Below, one piece after another: positions 6,451 to 12,216 of a DNA stretch of 12,216 nucleotides. The stretch is taken from assembly GCA_964620345.1 (NCBI GenBank), contig CAZUHK010000089.1:1-12216 (forward strand), given 5' to 3'. Each line of letters begins with the position of its first letter. Positions within the stretch are counted from its first letter, which is position 1. Under the pieces are notes generated by a model. That model was not told the DNA's origin. It saw nothing but the letters and a program-made list of their open reading frames with translations, and searched no databases. The position numbers and the translations under genes were made by a program. The stretch comes from CAZUHK01 sp964620345 (GTDB lineage: Bacteria > Planctomycetota > Phycisphaerae > Phycisphaerales > Zrk34).

Positions 6451-9144
6451 ATGACCCACGGCAACAACGGCGGCCTCACCGCCGAAAAACTCGAACGCCT
6501 GGACTGGATCCACTCCCTCGAAGACAGCTACCGCCTGCACGGCCCCAGCCACGTGCGGGCCCTGCTGGCCGAGCTGCAGATCTACGCCCAGCGCTACGGC
6601 GTGGAGCTGCCGGTCACCAGCCAGACGCCCTACGTCAATACCATCCCCCCCCAGCACCAGCCGGAGTACCCCGGCAACCGCGAGCTCGAGCGCCGCATCA
6701 AGAGCATCATCCGCTGGAACGCCATGGCCATGGTCGTGCGCGCCAACCGCGTCAAGGACGACACCGGCGGCGGGGTGGGCGGGCACATCTCGACGTTCGC
6801 GTCGTCGGCCACGCTTTATGAAGTGGGCCACAACCACTTCTTCCGAGGCAAGGACCACCCCGGCGGCGGCGACCTGGTGTATTTCCAGGGCCACGCCTCA
6901 CCGGGCATGTACGCCCGCGCGTTCGTCGAGGGCCGGCTCAACGAAACCCACCTCAGCAACTTCCGCCGCGAGCTTTCCCAAGGCGGCGGCCTCAGCAGCT
7001 ACCCCCACCCCTGGCTGATGCCCGAGTTCTGGGAGTTTCCCACCGTGAGCATGGGCCTCGGGCCGATCATGAGCATCTACCAGGCCCGGTTCATGGAATA
7101 CCTCTACGACCGCGGGCTCAAGGAAAACACCGGGCAGAAGGTCTGGGCGTTTCTCGGCGACGGCGAGTGCGATGAACCCGAAACCCTGGGCGCCATCTCC
7201 CTGGCCAGCCGCGAACAACTGGACAACCTCATCTGGGTCATCAACTGCAACCTCCAACGCCTGGACGGCCCGGTGCGCGGCAACGGCAACATCGTGCAGG
7301 AGCTCGAAGCGGTCTTCCGCGGCGCCGGCTGGAATGTCATCAAGTGCCTGTGGGGCAGCGACTGGGACGACATGCTCGCCAACGATCACAACGGCCTGCT
7401 GGCCCGACGCATGGGCGAGGTGCCCGACGGCGAATACCAGAAGTACGGCGTGGAAGGCGGAGCGTACATCCGCGAGCACTTCTGGGGCGCCGACCCCGAG
7501 CTGGCCGAGCGCGTCAAGAACGTGCCCAACGACAAGCTGTGGAAGATGGGCCTGGGCGGGCACGACCCGGCGAAGGTCTACGCCGCCTACAACGCCGCGG
7601 TGAACGCCAAGAAGATGCCCACCGTCATCCTCGCCCGCACGGTCAAGGGCTACGGCCTGGGCGAGGCCGGCGAAGGCAAGAACATCACCCACCAGCAGAA
7701 GAAACTCAACGATGACGAGCTGTTGAAGTTCCGCGATCGCTTCGACATCCCCATCTCCGACAACGACGTGAGCGAGGCGCCGTTCTATCGACCCAGCGCC
7801 GACGCGGCGGAGATGGTTTACCTCCGCGACCGGCGCAAGCAGCTCGGCGGCCCGCTGCCCCAGCGCCGCGTGGTCAACATCCCCTTCGAAATGCCCGCGG
7901 ACAAGCTCTGGCAGGAGTTCCACGAAGGCACCGGCGACCGCAAGGTCTCGACCACCATGGCGTTCGTCCGCGTGCTCACGCAGTTGCTCAAGGACAAGAG
8001 CATCGGCCAGCAGATCGTGCCGATCATCCCCGACGAGGCACGAACGTTCGGCATGGACGCGCTGTTCCGCCAGTGCGGGATCTACTCGCACGTCGGCCAG
8101 CTCTACGAGCCGGTCGACGCCGACCAGTTGATGTACTACAAGGAGGCCAAGGACGGGCAGATCCTCGAAGAGGGCATCAACGAGGCCGGCGCGATGAGCT
8201 CCTTCATCGCCGCGGGCACCAGCTACGCCAACCATCAGAAGAAGATGGTGCCGTTCTACATCTACTACTCGATGTTCGGCTACCAGCGCGTGGGCGACCT
8301 GATCTGGGCCGCCGGCGACCTGCGCTGCCGCGGGTTCATGATGGGCGGCACCGCCGGGCGAACCACGCTCAACGGCGAGGGCCTGCAGCACGAGGACGGC
8401 CACTCCCACGTGCTCATGAGCTGCGTGCCCAACTGCCACACCTACGACCCGGCGTATGCCTACGAGATCGCCGTCATCATCCGCGCCGGCCTGAAACACA
8501 TGTTCGTCGACGATGAGGATGTGTTCTACTACCTCACGGTCTGCAACGAAAACTACGAACACCCCAAAATGCCCGAAGGCACCGAGGATGGCATCCTCAA
8601 AGGCATCTACAAGCTCCGCGACAGCTCGCTGAGCGGCAAGAAGGCCCAGGCGAAGGTCAACCTGTGGGGCTCCTCCGCCCTGCTGGGCCACGTGCTCAAG
8701 GCCCAGAAAATGCTCGAGGAGGACTACCGGGTCGCCGCGGACGTCTGGTCGGTCACCAGCTACACCGAGCTGCGGCGTGACGGCCTCGAAGCCGACCGCC
8801 ACAACCTCCTGCACCCGGGGGCCAAGGCGAAGACGCCGTACATCGCCGAGGTGTTCAAGGACAACGACGCGCCGATCATCGCCTCCAGCGACTACATGAA
8901 GGCCCTGCCCGACGCCCTGGGCAAGTACCTGCCCAACAAGTTGATCGCCCTGGGCACCGATGGCTTTGGCCGGAGCGAATCCCGCGCCGCGCTGCGCGAC
9001 TTCTTCGAGGTCGACGAGCGCTACATCACCCTCGCCGCCCTGACCGCGCTGGCCGACGAGGGCAAGGTCGAGGCCAAGACCGTCAAGCAGGCGATCAAGG
9101 ATCTGGACATCCACCCCGACAAGCTCAACCCGCTGCGGTCGTAG
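6451..9144 (+). CDS. aceE: Pyruvate dehydrogenase E1 component, homodimeric type
   Basis: The 897-residue protein has the full length of the AceE family (E. coli enzyme about 887). It decarboxylates pyruvate on thiamine diphosphate and reductively acetylates the lipoyl group of E2. The thiamine-diphosphate motif GDGECDEPE begins at residue 236 and runs to VINCNLQRLDGPV (N265, N267), with D237 and N265 as likely Mg ligands. The active-site loop NITHQQKKLN holds H414, matching the conserved loop histidine of the E. coli enzyme. Downstream blocks such as PIIPDEARTFGM, FYIYYSMFGYQR, GRTTLNGEGLQHEDGHSH and LGTDGFGRSESR are nearly identical to family consensus. The ribosome site is weak (GGA about 11 nt upstream), but the N-terminus aligns well. 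It is followed after 29 bp by aceF on the same strand. Confidence 0.97.
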   Translation: MTHGNNGGLTAEKLERLDWIHSLEDSYRLHGPSHVRALLAELQIYAQRYGVELPVTSQTPYVNTIPPQHQPEYPGNRELERRIKSIIRWNAMAMVVRANRVKDDTGGGVGGHISTFASSATLYEVGHNHFFRGKDHPGGGDLVYFQGHASPGMYARAFVEGRLNETHLSNFRRELSQGGGLSSYPHPWLMPEFWEFPTVSMGLGPIMSIYQARFMEYLYDRGLKENTGQKVWAFLGDGECDEPETLGAISLASREQLDNLIWVINCNLQRLDGPVRGNGNIVQELEAVFRGAGWNVIKCLWGSDWDDMLANDHNGLLARRMGEVPDGEYQKYGVEGGAYIREHFWGADPELAERVKNVPNDKLWKMGLGGHDPAKVYAAYNAAVNAKKMPTVILARTVKGYGLGEAGEGKNITHQQKKLNDDELLKFRDRFDIPISDNDVSEAPFYRPSADAAEMVYLRDRRKQLGGPLPQRRVVNIPFEMPADKLWQEFHEGTGDRKVSTTMAFVRVLTQLLKDKSIGQQIVPIIPDEARTFGMDALFRQCGIYSHVGQLYEPVDADQLMYYKEAKDGQILEEGINEAGAMSSFIAAGTSYANHQKKMVPFYIYYSMFGYQRVGDLIWAAGDLRCRGFMMGGTAGRTTLNGEGLQHEDGHSHVLMSCVPNCHTYDPAYAYEIAVIIRAGLKHMFVDDEDVFYYLTVCNENYEHPKMPEGTEDGILKGIYKLRDSSLSGKKAQAKVNLWGSSALLGHVLKAQKMLEEDYRVAADVWSVTSYTELRRDGLEADRHNLLHPGAKAKTPYIAEVFKDNDAPIIASSDYMKALPDALGKYLPNKLIALGTDGFGRSESRAALRDFFEVDERYITLAALTALADEGKVEAKTVKQAIKDLDIHPDKLNPLRS

Positions 9145-9173
9145 CCCGAACCGCGATCGAAGAAGGATCAAAC

Positions 9174-10541
9174 ATGGCCGAATTCAAGCTGCCCGAACTG
9201 GGCGAAAACATTCAGGAAGCGCAGGTCGTCTCGGTGATGGTCTCCAAGGGAGACGCCGTCGACGCCGAGCAGGCCGTGATCGAGGTCGAGACCGACAAGG
9301 CGGTGATGGAAGTGCCCATCCCCGACGCCGGCAAAGTCACGCAGATGATGGTCGGCGAAGGCGACACGATCAAGGTCGGCGACACGATCCTCAAGTACGA
9401 AGCCGGGGGCGGCGCAGGCAAGAAGGCCCAGGAGAAAGAGCCCGAGGCGAAGCAAGAGGATTCCAAGAAGCAGGAAGAATCCACCCAAGAATCCGCCGAA
9501 GCACCCGAACAACCGGCCGCGCCCGCTTCAGCGGACGCCGACGAGCCGGCCCAGACCGCCGAGCAGGCCGACACCGCGTCGCCGGTCAAGATCGAAGCGT
9601 CCTCCGTGCCCGCCCCGCCGAACATCGACGACGACCGCGTGCCGGTGTTCGCCTCGCCCACGATCCGTCGCCTGGCGCGTGAGGTCGGCGTGGACATCAG
9701 CCGGGTCGAAGGCACCGGCCCGGGCGGGCGGATCAGCGAAGAAGACGTCAAGCGCCACGCTCGCGGCAGCGGCGGCCCCGCGGCCGGCAACGGCGCCGGC
9801 GGCGCCATCAAGGCCCCGCCCCTGCCCGACTTCAGCCAACTGGGCAAGACCGAACGCAAGGCGATGAGCATGCTCGCCAAGAAGACCGCCCAGCAGATGG
9901 CCCTGTGCTGGGCGACGATCCCCCACGTCACCCTCCACGAAGACGTGGACACGACCGACCTGGAAAAGTTCCGCCAGGCCAACAAGAAGTTCATGGAACG
10001 CGAGGGCGGCAAGCTCACGATCACCGCGATCCTCGTCAAGCTCATCACCGCCGCGCTCAAGCAGTTCCCCTCGCTCAACTGTTCGTACGACGCCCAGCAG
10101 CAGGAGATGATCTACAAGCACTTCGTGAACGTCGGCGTCGCGGCCGACACGCCGCGCGGCCTGGTCGTGCCGGTGATCAAGAACGCCGATCAGAAATCCC
10201 TGCTCGCCATCGCCAAGGAGCTGGGCGACATGGCCGACAAGGCCCGCAGCGCCAAGCTCGCCCTGGAAGACATGCAGGGCGGCACGTTCACGCTGACCAA
10301 CCTCGGCGGCATCGGCGTGGGCCACTTCACGCCCATCGTCAATCACCCCGAAGTCGCCATCCTCGGCGTCGGCACCGCGAAGAAAACGCTGGTCAAGATC
10401 GACGGCGAAATCCGCGAACGCCTGATGATGCCCATCTCGCTGTCCTTCGACCATCGCGTGGTCAACGGCGCCGACGGCGCGCGGTTCATTAGTTGGATCA
10501 AGAACACCATCGAACAACCCCTCGGCGCCCTCTTGAGCTGA
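9174..10541 (+). CDS. aceF: Pyruvate dehydrogenase E2, dihydrolipoamide acetyltransferase
   Basis: The 455-residue protein transfers the acetyl group from lipoyl-lysine to CoA and forms the core of the pyruvate dehydrogenase complex. One lipoyl domain (1-78) carries the lipoylated lysine K42 in ETDKAVME. A long flexible acidic/Gln/Ala/Pro linker follows (about 81-155), then a peripheral-subunit-binding domain (about 157-196, SPTIRRLAREVGVD and GTGPGGRISEEDV). A short Gly/Ala linker leads to the acetyltransferase domain (about 222-455), ending in SFDHRVVNGADG with catalytic H427. The usual DHRxxDG motif has Asn at 431 in place of Asp. AAGGA lies about 7 nt before the ATG. It is the second gene of the aceEF operon; no lpd (E3) follows. 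Confidence 0.97.
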   Translation: MAEFKLPELGENIQEAQVVSVMVSKGDAVDAEQAVIEVETDKAVMEVPIPDAGKVTQMMVGEGDTIKVGDTILKYEAGGGAGKKAQEKEPEAKQEDSKKQEESTQESAEAPEQPAAPASADADEPAQTAEQADTASPVKIEASSVPAPPNIDDDRVPVFASPTIRRLAREVGVDISRVEGTGPGGRISEEDVKRHARGSGGPAAGNGAGGAIKAPPLPDFSQLGKTERKAMSMLAKKTAQQMALCWATIPHVTLHEDVDTTDLEKFRQANKKFMEREGGKLTITAILVKLITAALKQFPSLNCSYDAQQQEMIYKHFVNVGVAADTPRGLVVPVIKNADQKSLLAIAKELGDMADKARSAKLALEDMQGGTFTLTNLGGIGVGHFTPIVNHPEVAILGVGTAKKTLVKIDGEIRERLMMPISLSFDHRVVNGADGARFISWIKNTIEQPLGALLS

Positions 10542-10549
10542 CCCCTAAA

Positions 10550-10573
10550 GCCCGGCCGCCGCCGCGGCCGGGC
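10550..10573 (+). terminator. Strong GC hairpin after aceF
   Basis: GCCCGGCCGC (10550-10559) and GCGGCCGGGC (10564-10573) form a perfect 10-bp stem with a 4-nt loop, 8 nt after the aceF stop codon. The following sequence is C-rich rather than T-rich, so it is a non-canonical intrinsic terminator, or a 3'-end stabilising hairpin for the operon mRNA. Confidence 0.6.
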
Positions 10574-10602
10574 ACGCCCCCACTCACTCAAGCACGATGA
10601 AA

Positions 10603-10706
10603 GTCCGGTCGGATGCTCGACCCGAGCCGGGCGCAAGGGGTTGGACTTGTCCGGGTGTGACAGGTATCTTGTCCGCTCTGGATGCCCTGAGCCGATCCGA
10701 CCGGAC
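10603..10706. repeat. 104-nt element bounded by a perfect 12-bp inverted repeat
   Basis: GTCCGGTCGGAT (10603-10614) recurs as its exact reverse complement at 10695-10706. The helix could be extended after a 2-nt bulge by GCTC (10615-10618) with GAGC (10689-10692); alternatively GCTCG/CGAGC (10615-10627) forms its own hairpin. GGAC/GTCC and GACA/TGTC pairs lie inside. It could be a structured RNA, a cruciform, or a chance repeat in GC-rich DNA. It matches no RNA family I know, and flanking target-site duplications are not visible. Confidence 0.35.
10641..10670 (+). promoter_or_regulatory. Candidate promoter for tRNA-Arg
   Basis: TTGGAC (10641-10646) and TATCTT (10665-10670) are separated by 18 nt and lie about 48 nt before the mature tRNA 5' end. 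The -10 matches sigma-70 consensus at four of six positions and the -35 at three. It lies inside the 10603-10706 inverted-repeat element. Confidence 0.35.
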
Positions 10707-10718
10707 GACTCCACGTCA

Positions 10719-10792
10719 GCGCCCGTAGTTCAATTGGATAGAACGCTGCCCTCCGGAGGCAGAGGTTGCAGGTTCGAGTCCTGCCGGGCGTA
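10719..10792 (+). tRNA. tRNA-Arg (anticodon CCG)
   Basis: A complete 74-nt cloverleaf can be drawn. The acceptor stem GCGCCCG pairs with CGGGCGT (one G-U, at the end). The D stem is GTTC/GAAC. The anticodon stem CTGCC/GGCAG encloses the loop CTCCGGA, with anticodon CCG at 10753-10755. The variable loop is AGGTT. The T stem GCAGG/CCTGC encloses TTCGAGT, and the discriminator is A. It reads CGG arginine codons. CCA is not encoded and must be added after transcription. Confidence 0.95.
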
Positions 10793-11000
10793 TTGCTCAC
10801 TGTTCGAGCGGCGCGGTCCCTGACCGACGATCCGCATCAGCAGTGGCGGACGTACCCTTTCCAACGACGCCCACCGCGCGATGCATCAGGGTCGTGCGGC
10901 GCGACGCCCAATGTTCCTTCGTTCAGCGAACACAAGGCGTGCGCATTCTCATTCACGGCGCCTTTTGCTCCCTGTTCAACCGCAGCTGCGGCAAAGCGGG

Positions 11001-12216
11001 TCAGCGGATGATCAGGTGGACAAAGTCGCGTGCGGGGATTTCGATTTCAAAAGTGTTATCGCCGGTGCTGACGACGGTGAGTTCTTCGAGCTTGTAGGGC
11101 GCCATGCTGCTCCACTTCAGCAGGGCGCCGCCGAGCAGTTCCGCGGGTTTGGTGTCCGGTTCTCTGGCGCCGTAGCGGGCTTCGGCGTCGAGTTTGCGCA
11201 GGGCCTGCTCGCGCTGCACGAACTTCGGCATGGACTCCATGTGGTAGACCTTGAAGTTTTCGGGCACGCCCATGCGCTGCGGATCGATCTGGAGCGTGAC
11301 CTTGGACACGCCCTCGCCGCGGTAATGCATGTTCATGGCCAGCAGCAGGGCTGTGTTGTCCTGGGCGTGTTGCTCATGCGGGTGAGTCCAGTAGCTGACA
11401 AGGAACTTGTCGTCGTCGCTGCGCACCTGGGTCTGCTTCCAGTAAGGATGGAAGACAACGTCATCCCGCGCAATGCCCCACTGCTGGCGATACTTCACCA
11501 GCGGGCGTCCGCGGAAGTGTGTATGCACTTCGGGGACCGTGTCGTGGATCCAGCTCCACCCGAAGGTTTGGCGTCCGGCGAGATTCCACTGGGCGCCGCC
11601 GCGTCCGGCCATGGTCATCCAGACGGGGATGAATCCGAACTTCTGCGAGCGCCCGATGCTGCGCATGTAGGTGGGGCGGATGTTGTCCATAATGTCCTGC
11701 TGCGGCGTGGGGATGTTGGGTTCGCCGAACATGGCGATGTCGGCCCCGGCGATGGCGTAGGGGGCCATGAAGTCGGAGGTATGCACCCAGATCAAGGGGC
11801 TGACGCCGGCGTCGACCATGGTCTGGCGGGTGCGGTGGATGAGTCGCCGCTGATGCATCAAGCCAACGCTGGGTCGGATGCTGCCATCCTTGAGAATCTT
11901 GCCGTGGCCGTTGAACACGTTATGGTCCGGTGCGAAGTAGCACTCGTCGTAGTACACGCCCGGCACGCCCCAGAACTTGAGGTGCTGGACAAGGTGGAAG
12001 AGGAAGAAGTCCTGGTAGGTCTCGACGGGGCGCAGGTGGAACCATCCGCCGGAGGGCACGGTGGTCCATTCTCCCTTGAAGAAGGTCTTGAAAGCTTCCG
12101 AGGCGTTGCCTTCGAAGTACATGCTGGCGTTGTGGAAAAAGCACTGCTTGACCAGCGTCTGGTCCTCGTAGGTGCGAAGGGCCTTCGCCACCCAATCGGC
12201 CGGGTTTTTTCCGTAG
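11001..12216 (-). CDS. Glycoside-hydrolase-like protein (DUF6067-like), 5' end beyond the window
   Basis: The frame is open through the right edge, reading YGKNPADWVAKALRTYEDQ before the first in-window GTG (12191), so only the C-terminal 405 or so residues are seen. They look like the second half of a (beta/alpha)8 glycoside-hydrolase-type domain. GVYYDECYF (around 11930-11955) is an acidic strand end typical of catalytic or binding sites, followed by a possible substrate-handling HQRRLIHRTRQTM helix and strands LIWVHTSD, FGFIPVWMTM and FGWSWIHDT. The C-terminal part (from about 11400 down) is beta-rich, ending EIEIPARDFVHLIIR, like the trailing beta-sandwich of such enzymes. Similarity to the DUF6067 group is recalled, not computed. 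Cellular location and substrate are unknown because the N-terminus is missing. It is convergent with the tRNA gene, with 208 bp between that show no gene. Confidence 0.6.
   Translation of the reverse strand, partial: YGKNPADWVAKALRTYEDQTLVKQCFFHNASMYFEGNASEAFKTFFKGEWTTVPSGGWFHLRPVETYQDFFLFHLVQHLKFWGVPGVYYDECYFAPDHNVFNGHGKILKDGSIRPSVGLMHQRRLIHRTRQTMVDAGVSPLIWVHTSDFMAPYAIAGADIAMFGEPNIPTPQQDIMDNIRPTYMRSIGRSQKFGFIPVWMTMAGRGGAQWNLAGRQTFGWSWIHDTVPEVHTHFRGRPLVKYRQQWGIARDDVVFHPYWKQTQVRSDDDKFLVSYWTHPHEQHAQDNTALLLAMNMHYRGEGVSKVTLQIDPQRMGVPENFKVYHMESMPKFVQREQALRKLDAEARYGAREPDTKPAELLGGALLKWSSMAPYKLEELTVVSTGDNTFEIEIPARDFVHLIIR

Noticed and set aside
6898..9171. 757-codon open frame antisense to aceE
   Set aside because: It mirrors a near-perfect AceE; high third-position GC leaves the opposite strand free of stops, and the translated product is low-complexity Val/Gly/Asp/His-rich with no motif.
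10719..10792. tRNA-Arg as an integration site for a mobile element
   Set aside because: No copy of the tRNA 3' end is found downstream within the window, and there is no integrase gene.
1..12216. CRISPR array, insertion sequence, rRNA or known riboswitch
   Set aside because: No regularly spaced repeats, transposase motifs, rRNA segments or recognised riboswitch cores were seen on either strand.

Overview
The window is about 12.2 kb of GC-rich bacterial chromosome. Coding regions use mostly G or C at third codon positions, and long non-coding antisense frames result from this. The gene content (a secreted protein with a HEAT-like region and a PDZ domain, a CAP-domain protein, a TIM-barrel isomerase/epimerase, a glycoside-hydrolase-like protein and a tRNA gene without encoded CCA) would suit a Planctomycetota member, perhaps Phycisphaerae-like. 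That assignment is inference only; no marker gene is present.

Layout. Positions 155-2068 hold a divergent pair: a sugar-phosphate isomerase/epimerase-like TIM-barrel protein (minus) and a DUF389 membrane protein (plus, TTG start). Positions 2196-4178 hold a convergent pair: a secreted CAP/SCP-domain protein (plus) and a Tat-exported Fe/Mn superoxide dismutase (minus). Positions 4179-5372 form a visibly AT-richer patch. It holds one unrecognised 192-residue gene with its own promoter-like and palindromic sequences upstream and nested inverted repeats just after its stop; it could be a solitary integron-type gene cassette. Positions 5373-6110 (minus) encode the exported HEAT-like/PDZ protein, followed by a 340-bp divergent promoter region.

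The metabolic core is aceE-aceF (6451-10541): homodimeric-type pyruvate dehydrogenase E1 and a single-lipoyl-domain E2, 29 bp apart and evidently co-transcribed, closed by a strong hairpin. They convert pyruvate to acetyl-CoA; the E3 (lpd) gene is not in the window. After the operon come a 104-nt element bounded by a 12-bp perfect inverted repeat, then tRNA-Arg(CCG), then the C-terminal part of a glycoside-hydrolase-like protein (minus) that runs off the right edge.

Most genes here are ordinary housekeeping or envelope functions. The best candidates for something undescribed are the 4.5-5.25 kb patch (orphan gene, palindromic promoter, attC-like repeats) and the inverted-repeat element before the tRNA. 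Both are modest signals that need computation to confirm.
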